Position numbers and translations under genes: made by a program
In this document: piece by piece, positions 22,178 through 35,800 of the stretch
Position numbering within the stretch: position 1 is the first letter of the stretch
Layout: each line of letters opens with the position of its first letter
Notes under the pieces: model-generated
What the model was told of the DNA's origin: nothing
The model's input: only the letters and a program-made list of their open reading frames with translations
Database searches by the model: none
NCBI GenBank assembly: GCA_000181795.3
Contig: CM012953.1
Span: forward strand, 15,472,232 to 15,536,231
DNA length: 64,000 nucleotides
Origin: Trichinella spiralis
Taxonomy: Eukaryota > Nematoda > Enoplea > Trichinellida > Trichinellidae
Direction: 5' to 3'

Positions 22178-24689
22178 ATGGCCTGCAGTATCTCAAGGTG
22201 AGTATTTGCGCAATTATTAGTAATTATAATTGTCATTATTTATCCACCTGTATTCAAGAAGCAGTATATTATTTGTCTGGATGTATGCGATTTGAAAAGA
22301 TGTTTTTATTTAAATTCAATCAGAAATGCCTCTAAAATTTTGATTCAAATTTGTTTTTATAAAAGTATTTTTACCTTTTTAATTGGAAATATATATATAT
22401 ATATTTATTTATTTGGTATTCGTTAATTTTTTATAAAGAAAATTATTTAATTTTTTGATCTAAAATAAATCTCATTTATTGTTATTTTTTTGTTATTGTA
22501 ATAGTAATGGTGCTTTCTTGAAGTTGCAGTTGAATAAATATTACTTGCAATTTATTCGATTAATCAAAATCAATGTATTTAGTAATAAATGTATAAAATG
22601 AATCAATTAAGGCGATTTTGTAAAATAAATCAAACAAACCCTAAAAGTACACTTACATATTAATTGAAACGGTTTCATCGACGTTGAAATGGAAATGAAA
22701 TTTGATTTTCAATACATTTGATAGTTTGTTGCAGGAGAAAGTTCTACGGTTCAGAGTTTTCCATTTTATTATTTGTGCTCATTGAATTTGAAATTTCAAA
22801 TAACATAATAATACCAACTTATAAGATAATATGAGATGTTATACAAGTATTTTTGTATAATTTTCAAAACAGTTTTGCACTTTTGGAGGAAAAAATAGAT
22901 GAAAAATTGTAATTGTACAGTTTTTTATTTTCAAAAAATGAATTATTTTGATAATGGTATTACTGTACTCATTGCCGATTATTATAATATGTATGATAGT
23001 TTTGGTTTGTTTACGATTTACGATAAAAATTTGTTTCAAAGTTTTTCCAATTATTATTGCATGTTTTAATAATTGAAGCCTACGATAAGCAAAGGGGAAT
23101 TTCAGAGAGAGTTCGATAAACAGACAAGTATATATATATAGAGAGAGAGAGATGTCTCTATATAATATGCAAATTTATGTTGAAGGGTAATTTTATTGAT
23201 TTGTTTCAATTTTGGAGTTGTATTCAGAAAACTGGAAATGATGTTACTTTTTTCATTGTTTCAGAGATAGAAATAAAATACCAAAGAATAATGAACTGCA
23301 CAATTTTCACTTTGTTGGCGATTTGGTTGAACTGCAAAATCTTCGTAAGTGTTTTTAGTTATTTATTTACATTCAACACTTTTCTCCAAGGAAAATTTAT
23401 ACATATATAACATATTCATGTTGAGAATGGAAAAGTTGATATGAATTTATAAATGCATGTTTAGCATTAAAATTTTTAATTTCTCTTTTTTAAGCTCATT
23501 CCAATTCTTGCCCCTGCCATGCCAAGCATAACAAATTAGCTTGTGAATGTGTGGGAGAAGTGTCATTTGCAACCAAGAAAGGGGTCCAAAAGTTGTTGGA
23601 GATATAGTAAGAATTTTTGAAATTTCATTTTTGATCTGTCACTTTTTTTATGATCAAAATTTAAAAAAAATGTATTTTCAAAACTTTTAGCGGACCTGCT
23701 GGTGCAAGCGATGCATACACACCGCGCGCGGTAGTGATGCTTCGTTTGGCCACCTTATTTTCCCCAGGTTACGCTTGGGATACTGTTCCGTTGAACATTA
23801 AAATTCTCTGCGACGGGAAGATGGTTAAGCTGCCAGTAATTATTAATTTTGATACATTCAGAAAAAACAAATTATAATTAAAAAAATTTTTTTTTTCAAA
23901 GCTGTGCGTTCGTTCTGAATTAACCGCTCTGCCTGTTGGGCGACGCAAAGAGCCTATTGATATTACCTGCTTTTTGGATTTGTCCAAGGCGGTTCACGTT
24001 TTGCAATTCAGTTGGCCAACTGTGAATGCCGAATACAAAGTATAATATTCCTTTTTTTTTATCAAATTAATAAAAGTTTTAATCGACATTTTTTAGAATT
24101 ATTATTTTACTGTTGAACTGTTGCGATATGAAAATGCCGAAAATCTGCGGAATATTATTGTCACTCAACATCGATTTTTCCCAAATGATACGCTTAAATT
24201 GAGTGAGTATTTCAAATTGATGTTATATATATATGTATTTTTAATTTTTACATGAAAATTGTGTTCATTTCAAATATTTATTTATTGCAATTGTTTGTGT
24301 TATTATTTATTTTTCAGTGTTCAAGAACTGTGTTGACGGTGATATTTTGCCTACATCAATTCAAATTTCTCTTTTATGTCCAGTAAGTTTTTTATATGAA
24401 ATATTACATTGTTTTTTTTTTGATTTGTTCAATTTTTTATTATTAAATACTTTATTAGGGAAGCTATTTTGATGAGTTATAATTTGTAATTTTTATCTTT
24501 TTCTTTTTAAATGATTTTAGTTATCCAGGAAGCGTTTGATTTATCCTTGTCGTTCAATGAAATGTACTCATCCACAGTGTTTCGATGTAGACAACTTTTT
24601 ACAACTCTCCAAAGGCAAAGTGTATTTAAGATGCCCCATATGTCGCCGAGTGGTGCATCGAAAATTTTTATGCATTGATCTGTATGAGA

Positions 24690-24720
<31 letters not shown>

Positions 24721-26638
24721 GCCCAGTACCTATCTTCCTCTGCATAATTTTCAATTATTTTACATTTACAATGCAGAAGACAAATTTTAATGCATTAATA
24801 TCTTATCTTGATGATGTACATCTAGGTTCACATTGGATATTCTGAAGTGTACAGCTGAAAATGTAGTTGACGTGTTCGTATTCAACGACGGCACTTGGAA
24901 ACCAGCACCCTTGAATTTAGCTCCAATGTTGAATAGTGGAACTTCTGCACAAATCAATGGTAAAATTGATCTTTTTGCATAAAGTCTGCATTAAAACATG
25001 TTTTTCAATTCAGTTTATACTGCAAAGCATTGACATTGTTGTGGATATTCTTTTTTTAATTGATTAATTTAACAATTATACTTACTTATTCTTATTAGCT
25101 GATTTTTCTTTTTGTTCTTTTAAATATTAGCATTGACGCACATGTTTTGGGATTGGAAATTTTCACATAATTACTTATTTATTATAAATGGCAATATATT
25201 TTAGAAATTGTAGATCTCACTGTCGAACCAATTCCATCCAATGATGGAAAATGTGAAAAAGGTGCTACAATTAGTAAGTCAGCTTTTTATTTTTTGCACA
25301 AACAAATTTTGCCAAACAAAATGTTTCTTGATTTTCATTTTAATTTTAAGCAACAATTGTCATCTATTTTAAGAAACAGAAACAATAAAGAACTGAAGCG
25401 CTATGCAAGAGAAATGGTGCTTTTATTTTTATTAATTCACTTTAATTTGTTTGATATTTTACTTAATAATTCTGTGATATTTAATTTTATGTGTAATATT
25501 TCCATATATTTCAATATTGATCTTTTTGTTCTTTTAGAAAACTCTCTCAGAAGAACATGCCCTGATGATGGTGAAACTGAATCAAAAGCATATACAGATG
25601 CAAAATTGAAAATTCCACGTTTAGAAATTTTGAAAAATTCTACCTCAGCAGATGTTGATAAATGTAAAATTATTGTTTCATCTGATTTCATAGTTATCAT
25701 TACTTTTTTCCGAAGCAATTTTGCATTTATTTGCAACAGTGTACTTTTGTACTGTTGTAGCGTTAGTGGAAATTAAAACTGAAGAAAGTGTGCCGCCTGA
25801 AGCTGCAGCCGTTGTTGGTGCTGCTGAAAATAATGAACGTAATTTCAAATTATTGTCATTACATTCCATTGTTGATGTTAATTTCATGCTTCTTATGTAG
25901 CTGTAGTTGAGAATAATGTCTATTTAACTGGATTTAGGTGAACATTTGAACGAAAATCAAAGCAACACATTCACACTGGACAGCAAGCCAGTGAACGGCG
26001 AGAAAACTTCAGAAAAACCACTATTAGATATTTTGAACAATAAGCCTACAGTTGAATTATTAGCTGAAACTGTCAACCGGGTGAACCCGACAAGATCCAC
26101 ATGCATGATTGCTGCCCAAAAAAATGTGAATATTTCATCGAATAATAATTATACGAATAGCAGGCAGTATCAGTTGCGCAATCCTCGTGCAGAATTCAAT
26201 TCATCATGCAGTGTATCTAGCAACCAGCATCCTGTGGACATCTGGGGAAATCAGTGGAATTTTCAAAATTCTTTTCCTAATGATCCAGGGGCCAATTTGC
26301 GTTTTCATGATCGTGAATTTTACCACAGACAGCAGCATCCGATGATGAATCCGTCGTTCAGGCCGACGAACCTTTATGAAGCGAATCATTTTGCCAATCA
26401 AAGATACCCACTTTCGGAAACTTGGCAGCCCTATTCACCGTATGATTCCTACGTGAACAATTTTCAACCTTTCAATTCATTTAATTATGATCAGATGAAT
26501 TCTTGTCGTCTACAGCCGAGAAATCCATTTATCGGCGAACAATGGAACGGATACATCAGACCTGGAATGACCGATTTCAGATATCCTCCTTGTGCACAGT
26601 ATCACCACCCACCGCGTAATCCATATTTTTGGCCATAA
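22178..26638 (+). CDS. PIAS: PIAS-family SUMO E3 ligase (PINIT + SP-RING)
   Basis: PIAS proteins are nuclear SUMO E3 ligases that bind the UBC9-SUMO thioester. Thirteen exons: 22178-22197, 23265-23344, 23495-23606, 23691-23835, 23902-24039, 24097-24202, 24318-24382, 24521-24681, 24826-24959, 25205-25273, 25538-25663, 25761-25838 and 25938-26638. All phases agree and give 644 residues. A PINIT-like domain fills about 40-215 (PLNIKILCDGKMVKLP, EPIDITCFLDLS). The SP-RING follows: CTHPQCFDVDNFLQL from Cys237, then CPIC at 260-263. A SUMO-interacting motif IVDLTVE is at 322-328, where human PIAS has VIDLT. The last exon encodes an Asn/Pro/Tyr/Gln-rich tail. I see no N-terminal SAP domain. A Cys/His-rich segment near residues 36-50 is unusual. 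AATAAA is at 26773-26778. The first exon (seven codons) is the least certain. Confidence 0.9.
24694..24720. repeat. (ATTT)n microsatellite in a PIAS intron
   Basis: About seven tandem ATTT units sit just inside intron 8, close to the donor. Confidence 0.85.
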
Positions 26639-28249
26639 AAATTGGAAACGTAGTTCACGTAGATCTGGAGCACATTTTATTGAATATTTTTTTCTTTTAA
26701 TAATAATATTTTTTGTTCACTTTTATTTTTTGTATTCACTTGGAATTATTTTCAGACGTTTTTTATTTTATGAATAAACTGTTGGATGAAGTGAAAAAAA
26801 CTCCATTTTTACTTTACTCCAAGTGGAGTGTCTAGTTAGTTGGTATCTGAGCAGAAGAAAGCTGAAGAAACAACAAGATGAAATAAATGTAAAAAACCAG
26901 AAAAACATATACGAATGACTTTGTGGAATTCGCTCCAAAGTAGGTGAGCGTTCAGCCTCAAGCAATCGATGTCAGTATACCTCTATCACAGAGGAACTTT
27001 GAATTTTCTTCTGTATTTTATATTTCCCAGCCGACGCATACAGTTCATTAATTTTCAATAACATAAACAACGTTTTTCCATGCTTACACGGTCTACGGAC
27101 GATCTATCTTATTTATCATCTAAAGCGCACAAACATGAATGAATGATACGTGTTCACTGTGCTCTAACTGTATTTAGCAGTATGAAAGGCTTGAGTAAGG
27201 CATATTGCATATTTACAAATTATAATTTTGCATATTTACAAATGTTATATTAGCATTTTGAAGATTTGCACTGAAATAAATAACAATGAACACACACAAT
27301 CTTGTGAAAATGAAAGTATTATTGTTTGTAAAATATACCTGTAACGAACCTAACAAAGGCTCAAAATAAATAAAGATTAATCAGTTATTAAAATTATCAG
27401 CATCAAGTGTATGTAAATTAAAGAAATATCAAAAAAATAAATGCTCAAAAAACAACATATAAAGTAACCTAAAAATGTATGATACTGATTTTTATTAAAA
27501 TTTGTAAAACAAAAATTCACTAATCTACAGTTTCTACCAAACTGAATCAAATGATATCATCTTAATTAAATACAAGGCAGAAGCGAAAAATCAACAAATG
27601 GCATTGTTCAAAAAACCAGTAAAGTGAACATGAATTTCCCGTCATTATTCGGAAAAAAATGTATAAATAAATTAATATATACTATTTATATGTGTATAAG
27701 AAAGAATAAATATCAAAAAAGAAGAATTTGAAATATTGAGAAAAATTCAATGAACAAAAAACATGCCAGAGAAGCCAATCAGACACGTTGAAATAAAAAA
27801 ACTGTGAGGAGATTGACTGAGGGCTTCAATGACCGACCTTATAGCCTAGCAATTTTCAGTAATTTTATCCTTCATATTTCTTCATCCGTTAGTTGAAAAA
27901 GTTTGCTTAAAGTTCAGTTGCAAAAAGAGATTTTAGACGTTAAGGTGGGTGGGAACAAAGAAGTAAGATGATCAAAATTGAGCAAATAAAAAAATGCAAA
28001 TTTATGCAAGCAGGATATTATTATTAGAGCGAATAATGGATATTTTCCAGTATGCTTTATAACTGGCCATGGACCCTTTCGGTAACCCTCATGTTACCGT
28101 GGACCCCTTACAGTTCATTTGAGTGCAGGAAAACAGGGGAGAGTACGGTAAGGGGACTTGGAACCAGAGTAGTTGTTGTATTGAATGGAATGAACTGAAT
28201 GTGTAAATGAAGCATCGACGTTATGCCAAACAGTTCTTAGCAATTTCAA
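26639..28249. other. Gap between convergent PIAS and MED13, left part
   Basis: This holds the PIAS 3' UTR with AATAAA at 26773-26778 and A+T-rich unique sequence. No exon or RNA gene is seen. Confidence 0.5.
26773..26778 (+). terminator. Poly(A) signal of PIAS
   Basis: AATAAA lies 135 bases past the PIAS stop. Confidence 0.6.
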
Positions 28250-28359
28250 TTGAAATTAAATAAAGTGAAGGGATGGACATCTGAAAATGCTTCCGTGAAA
28301 CCCCAGCAATGCTTCCATGAATCCCCAGTGGTCCTTGGACCCCACTTTTGGAACCACTG
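28063..28359. mobile_element. Probable hAT-like element remnant
   Basis: The right end reads inward as CAGTGGTTCCAAAAGTGGGG, a hAT-type terminus like that of the MITE at 6442-6842. Inside it are tandem imperfect units around GCTTCC-TGAA-CCCC (28290-28326) and several GGACCC blocks (28071-28345). The left boundary is uncertain: an imperfect flanking repeat pair (28055-28062 against 28360-28367, 6 of 8 matching) suggests 28063. It has no coding capacity. Confidence 0.45.
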
Positions 28360-28441
28360 CTTTACAGGCATTTAGAATAGAATAGAAAAGTATTTTTAAG
28401 TACAGAATAAAAATCACAAATAAAAACAAGTTAATTTGTAA

Positions 28442-28510
<69 letters not shown>
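28442..28510. repeat. (AAT)n microsatellite, about 23 units
   Basis: This is an uninterrupted AAT/ATT run of about 69 bases. It creates a spurious poly-Ile frame on the minus strand. Confidence 0.95.
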
Positions 28511-29090
28511 TAACAAATAAAAATGTAATATAGTTTAGTTGTTGTTGGCATTTTTCAGTTAAACAGCATTTCAACAGTTCTTTTTGCGCTTAAAGTGTAC
28601 AAGGGCTTTGTGGTAGAGTGTGAAAAACAAAAATTATACAACACTGCAAGCAACAGCATCGCCCTTTTATTTTGAGCGCTCAACGTGGGAAAGAGAACAA
28701 AATGATATATGTCAGCGGCAAAAAGAAGATACTGCATGAAACAAATGACTGAGTAGGTAAGAAGTTGAAAAAACTGATGAGGCAGGGGGAAGAGATGTAC
28801 GTACATTTTCATAAGACTGTTTTTGCTATAAATTATAATAATTATAATTAGCATCATCATCGAAATCGTCATCGGAAACAGAATAAAGATGAAAGAAAAT
28901 ACGGCTAAAGTAATGTTTCAAAAGGTACAAAAATGAAATAACAACACAGTACAAAATCAACATTTTTTTCTATACTCAGCAAACGGAGAAAAAAAATGGA
29001 AAAGCAAAAGAGCAACTGCGCAACAAGTTGAACATATTCAATTAAACCAACGAGACCGACGACGTTCAGAAATCAAAAACAAAAATTACT

Positions 29091-29127
29091 ACTACTACTA
29101 CTACTAATTATTATTATTATTATTGGA
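29091..29127. repeat. Compound (ACT)n-(ATT)n microsatellite
   Basis: Six to seven ACT units run into six ATT units. Confidence 0.85.
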
Positions 29128-29597
29128 TAAAAAATTGAAAATAACCCGCCGTTTTACTAGAAGCTTTCGGTGGTGGATGACACATGGAAATGCATTTTTG
29201 AAAAGAAAAAACAAACAAACAAGCAAATCAATAAATATGCAAAAATAAGCAACGTCGGCCTGATGGTCCAGCCGCACCCGTCGTCGATATTTGTACAAAT
29301 TGAAACGAACGTCACCACAATACACTGAATAATGTGAATGAAATAGAGCTTGTTATGATTATTATTAAATTATTTTTTTGCTGCCACTGACGTGTAATCG
29401 TGTGTACGTATAAATGTATGCATTATATGCGTGTGTGCGGCGCATGCACCGCGTTCGTTGTTGACCAAATCATTTCAATCAAAACAAACAATACTTAAAA
29501 ATTAATTATTAAATAATTGTCAAATGAATGACAGCATCCTTGCATGTCTCCAATGAAGAAAAAAAGGGAGGAAAATGTATATAGATAGATAGACAAA

Positions 29598-29616
29598 CAT
29601 ATATATATATATATTC

Positions 29617-29656
<40 letters not shown>

Positions 29657-29660
29657 AACT
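29598..29660. repeat. (AT)n microsatellite
   Basis: Two AT blocks separated by a short TTCACTT spacer end in GTATGTATA. They lie in the 3' flank of MED13. Confidence 0.9.
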
Positions 29661-29802
29661 GGAACAACAATAACAACTGGAATCGATTTACATACAAAAT
29701 GAATGTTCAGTTTCTCTTCAATTGGATGCTTCATTGAACATTGCCGCGTCCGATTGGAGAATTTAAAAGAACAAACGCTTCAACATTCATCCATCCATTC
29801 AT

Positions 29803-32800
29803 TCATAGTAAAGCATCCATGGCGCGGTAAAGTCTTGACAAAGCTTGGATGTGCAACGGAAAACAGCTAACACGATCGCCGGTTCTAAAGTCTAAACATA
29901 ACCAAGACAACGCGTTGTACGTTTCCAGCACGTAACGTAGTACATCTGTCGTCAAGCTAGAGTCAAGCGGATGTACAGTCCCCGAAGTGCTCCGGTTGGC
30001 GCCGCCGGCCAACAAATGATCGTCGCTTTGCTGCACCCCAGACGTGTGTATGTGAAGCGCTGAACGCAAATGAACCGGAAGCAAATCCCTGGCTGACGGT
30101 CTTACTGTCCAGAACCACTCTGGAACAGGACCTGTCGGTGCCGTAGATACTAAAAATCCCAAAGCCAAGGGTTGCAACTGTATACTCTCATCTGAAGATT
30201 CAGATATACCAAGTCCCTTAAACAATAAATTTGAATTTTCAAAACTAACCAGCTAACTTGTACGACATACCCGAGTATGTGAAGAATTGGCATCAAAGCC
30301 GACAGTACTGTCATTCATCAAATTCGCTTCACTCATACTACCAAATATGTCGTTCAATCCTGATTCAAGACCGTCACCTTCTGGACTGATCATCAAATCT
30401 TTCCAAATACTTTCGAAATCACCATCCGTCTCATCTGCACCTGGTAGACCGCCGGTCATGATGCAACACTGACTGATCTGAATCGATCAGAATTAGAAAT
30501 TATCGAATAAAAATGATGGAAAGTTTTTTTTTAAATAAATTAAGAAGAAAAAACCTGTATCAAAGCTGATGTAGGAAAGACCATAATGTGAGAACTGGAA
30601 ACATCTTCTGGTGAAGAAAGTGGACACTGTTTGGCACCTTGACCGAACCGATCGTCGTGCACAAACGAGTCTGGAAAAATCCGCATGTTCGGATCCAGCT
30701 CGGTGCTGATCAAACATGCTGACAATATGGCTGGTGTTTCGAAGATTGTCGGCATCGGCTGGCAAACTGCGCACTGTTCACGCAGCAAGCGACTGGTGCT
30801 TCGCAGTTGACTCTTGCTGAGCAAATGCGCCCACGCTTTCAGTTCTTCATGGCCAAGACGACCAAGCCTACCAATGACAATACGCCAGGGTCGACAACTG
30901 GATGCCAGTATGCCAACGACGTAGTCCCACAAGCGCCGCAGCGCGCTCCAAATTAGCTCCCTCTTCACGACGTTGTGTCGATTGTTCAACATCATGTTTA
31001 TGACACAGCTGTCGAGCACAGCTCCCTGCTGATCAGTGACCGTGCACAGGAGCCACTGTTGCTTGGCTGACAAACAGTAGGCGAGGAACAACACCTGACC
31101 GTGGTCATCGCGCGATTCACTGCCACCACCACAAAAGCTCGAAGCGGAATTCGACGAACTGGATCCAAAGGAACCATTGGAACCAGTGGTACCGTTCAAG
31201 CAGCTGGTACGATCTTGGATCGGTGCCAGCACGACCGGAGCTGAGAAGAGTCTGAAGCCAGCCGAATTCTGCTTCCGTCGCAACAGCTCGTGCCTGCTGG
31301 CCGCTGGTCCGAAGCCGGTCATCACTTTTGGCAAACAACTGTGCAAGCAAGAATAGGCAACACTTCGAATTTGCATGAACACGTTCAACGCCAACGAACG
31401 AAGGTGTGTCGACGAGCTGAGCGGCACTCGTTGCTGACCAATGCCGCCGCCGACGTTGCTACTATTGCTGTTCACCGCTGCTCTGGGTATTGACTTCAAT
31501 CGACGATCCTCGTCCACAATTCCGTTCTGCTGCAATTCCCAATCATCCAACAGCGACGTGTCCAGTACAGTTTGCAACGGGATAATCTGCAACTGCATGC
31601 TGCTACGAAACGTAGCCGGCACTTCTTGCAATATTTCCAAATAGCAGCGAAACAAACCAGTAGTGACCAGACGATTCAAATCTCTCACATGTTGATCGTC
31701 AGGACCAAAGTTGAACGGATTCACCAAATAAATCACTACAACGTGTGGAAAATTCGGTCCGTCAGATGTCGGCGACAACAGTCCATTATTATCGTTGCCA
31801 TTAGCGCTGCTCTCTGACATACGACTGTCGTTGCTGTTGTTGCTACTGCTAGTATTCATCATATTCATGCTATTATTGGAACTATTATTAGTATTGCTGT
31901 TGTTGTTGCTGTTCAAACCATACGATATGGCTGTTGAAGAGGAAGAATCCGCAACAGCAGTAGTAACTGCAGTGGCAGTAGTAGTGGTTGTTGTCATTCC
32001 AGTAGTTCCGGCAGAAACACAACTAGCACCACTACCACTAGCACTGATAGTAGTATTCGCAAGCTCTGCCGACTGGGATGACACAGCAGTGCCAACAGAA
32101 TCAACATTCGATAATGAAGAAGAGGTACAAGTTGTGGTTGGAGTAGAGGCTGGACATTCGCGACCAATTTCGCGAAATATCGACCTATCGAACGCGTTCC
32201 AGACTGGGGAGAAAATGTGCGGCGCCAGATAATGTCGACATACCTGAGCGTAAAGCTTCAACTTTGCACCGATTATACTGCGCCCGTCGGACGCACTCTC
32301 GAAACGGTCGAACCAAGGGTCGACCGGCTTCTGGTCCAACTGCTTGGCGTGCGTCTTGCCCACACGCATGATGCCGTCCTTCAAGACGCGAGTGATTGGG
32401 CAGTGGCGACCGAGACGCATGCCTTCGTAGGTGCGACTGAGTTCGCGAAAAAAGCCCCTCGCCTTGCGCACAACATACTGGGTATCCGGCACAACGGCTA
32501 TGAACGCGACATCTTTGGGTTGGGTGAACGGCTCCAAGCACATCCGGTCCCAAAGGCGGATGCTGAACGGACTCACTTGAATCCAGTCGCGATCCGAACA
32601 GACCAACAGTTCGGGTATCGGTTCGGGACCGCTGAGGTCTTCGCGACCGTTGCTACCGGGCCGGTGGGTGCATTTCCGGTGCAACTGACGCCACGTCAGC
32701 GGACCCTCGACGCTGTGCTTAGCCTGCCACAAGCCGCGAGGCTTTTGCAATGATTCTTGCAACAACGGCAGCAGAGATCTCAACAAAGCCATCGTTTCCA

Positions 32801-35800
32801 GACTGTTGGACGGTTCGACAGTTTTCGCGTAGCCCCAGCCGTTGATGTACGACGACGTCGCCGATCGTTTAGCAGCCGGCACCTGTTCCACGTACAAAGC
32901 GACGTTGTTACAGTCGAGCGACAGCATCGACTGTTCCAACGCCAACTGGCACAGTTCAGTGAAATCCCGCAACTCCACGGCATTGTAGACGACGTTCGGC
33001 AAGCCGAGGGGGATGTTCTTTTCCACATCGTCGAACATCGACCAAGAAGACGACGTCACGGATAACAACGACGTCGACAAGGAACCGCCGCCGCCGCCGC
33101 CGCCGCCACCACCACCGCCACCGATGGCCCCTGACGCCTCTGCGTTCAAGCAGCCGAACGGCGACGTCCGGAAAAGCATCAACGAACAAGTGAGATCTTG
33201 CAGAAGGCTCTGGTGACGAACCAGTTCGACAATTTCGCGAGAAAATGGCACCGTTTCCAAGTGGGAAGCGGTCAGACGTTCCCACACGGCTCCGGTAGCG
33301 TCGTCTTCGTCTTCGTAGAACACGCCGGATTTGTAACTCAAATAGCGATGCCGGCTGGCGCTGAAGCCGCAAGTGCATTTGTTAGTGAACGTGTTCCGGG
33401 CCGACGAATGGTACAGCACGCTCATGTTGTCGTCGCATCTGCGCAGACTGACGTAGTGGCCCATCTCCAAACCGCGTATGTTCATATTGCACACGCACAG
33501 TGGACAAGAGTCGAAATTACTGTCTCGATACAGATGCACAAACGTGTCACTCAGCAGCAACATCATCACGAGACTGTGACCCTCGGGATGCAGCACTGAA
33601 CTCGCAGGTTCAATACTGCTGAGATTCCTAAATCGATAACAATAATGTTAACAAAAAAAAACAACAATTTAAACTGCAAACAAACTATACTTTGCATATG
33701 CTGACGATGCATTCGACATCGGACTGGCCAATTCCATACCAGGAGTACGAGGTGTCCGTACAAAATGAGGCGACGAAACTGACGGAGGATTGTTGTTCAC
33801 TGGAGACGGTTCAGCTACGGAACGTACCGAAGCCGGCGCTGAAATAATCGACCGACCAGTTGCGGAAGACGACGAATCGAGACCAATGGACGCCTGTGAG
33901 CCTAGACGCACCGACGACGAACCAAACCATGACCCGAAAGAGCCACAGTTCGACCAAGAGTGATGAGGAATAGCGGCCAGTCCGTATGTGGGCAACGATG
34001 CCAAGTGACTGACGCTGGCAGACTGGTGATGGTGATGGTGATGGTGGTGGTGGTGGTGGTGGTGGTGATGGTGATACAACGCCGGCAGGAGCCTGCTCGG
34101 CTTGTAACAGAGTATCTTTTCGAATCGAACCGCCGACCGACGCGACGAAGCCGGAACCGCCCCAAAAAACTCCGACGCCAGCATGTATGGAATGACAACC
34201 TGAACTTCAGGAGCATCTTTACAATCACGACAGCCCGATAGATAGCTTGCCGCCTTCATTGTTGAACCCTGTCCATATGATCCACTGGAACAAGCGCCGG
34301 TTTGAGTGCCGGCAACAGCGGTGGTGCCGGTGCCGGCATGGCTTTCCGGAGATAGCTGCTGCAACGCCTCCTGCGACGGTGGCGTCGGGTAGATTATGCC
34401 CAGATGGTCAACCACCGCACCAGCGACTGCAACCACTTGCGTCGATGAAGGATATGCCGAACTAGCACTTGAACGCTGACTACAACTCAATACAGCTACG
34501 TTGTTGCTATTGCTCGTGGTGGTGGTGCTGCTGTTATTATTATTATTGTTGTTGTTGTTGTTGTTGTTGTTGCTACTGCTGCTATTAGCATGCTCGTTGT
34601 TCTGATTGGTCGCGTCCATCTTCACCGCAACAATTTTCTCGGTTGCATTCAATCTTTCTTCTTCAGTACCCAAACTTGGCGGTGGTGATAAAAACTGAAA
34701 CAAAAAAATGAAAGTATTTTTTTTTCAAATTCCCTTGCAAAAATGTGAAAATTATACCGCGTGTATTTCATTTTCACAATCACTGATTCCTGAACTCGGC
34801 GATGGTCCTTCTTCCATCATCTGATGATGAACAATTGCAGAACTGTCGTCAGTCAACTGGAATTCAGCGTCTGATTTCACACAAGCTTTCTCTTCTTCTA
34901 CGAAATACAGAATAAAATTTCATAATAGAATAATAATTATTCGCTGTTCACTGGTTTACCTCTTTTACACATGTCACCACTTAGTACATCATCGGTTCGA
35001 TCATGATCATTTGTCGTATTATCTTTTCGTTTATTCTTATTTTTGTACCCGTAAATTTTTTCCACTTGTCTGGCGTTGGATTGGGCCAAATGCCTCTGTC
35101 CAACCGGTGCAATTGAACGACAGTTCAACACTGCCTCTGAGAATAATAATAAGACATTTTGAACAAAAAACCGACGCTTTCGGTTCGTCTCCATCGCCTG
35201 GCACCACGAATAACTGGTCAAAGCACGATAAAATTTTTCCGTAAATTGATCCGTCGGTTTGCCGAAATTTTTCACTGATGACGACGATACTCGACTAATA
35301 AAACTGTTCGATTGATTCTGCTGCTGTTGCTGTTGTTGTTGTTGTTGTTGTTGCTGCTGCTGCTGCTGCGGTATATGTAGTAGATGTATCTGCTCCTGGT
35401 GATGAGAATGATATCGTGAGAATGACAATTTCATCAACTGCAATTCGCCGTCGGTGTCGTAATTCGTACTGACATTATAACGCCGTTTCATGCTCAATAA
35501 CCGTTGGTCCACCTCAATCGACTCCAGACCAGTATACTTTGGGGGTATGACCAACGGATCCGGTGTTTGCTGCTGCTGCAACAGCTCAGATTGTTCGACC
35601 GATCGACGCATTTTCGACTTTGGCTCAACTGCAACGTTGCAATCAACCACATCTGCAGAACAATGGTCCAAAAACATCGTTGACGACGTCATGGACGCTG
35701 AACTACAGACTGCGGAAGCGACGGGAGCAGCAGCAGAAGCAGTACTAGCAGCAGTAGCAGTTACTGTTGCTGTTGCAGTTGTAGTGGAGTTGAGCAACGC

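Noticed and set aside
28256-28516. 86-codon minus-strand frame with a poly-Ile run
   Set aside because: It is made by the AAT microsatellite and the hAT-like remnant.
28442-29660. Regular short repeats resembling an array
   Set aside because: Microsatellites of 2-3 bases in a eukaryotic genome, with no spacers; not CRISPR.
31795-33599. Several 80-180-codon plus-strand frames
   Set aside because: They are shadows of MED13 exon 7; the minus-strand frame carries all the family motifs.
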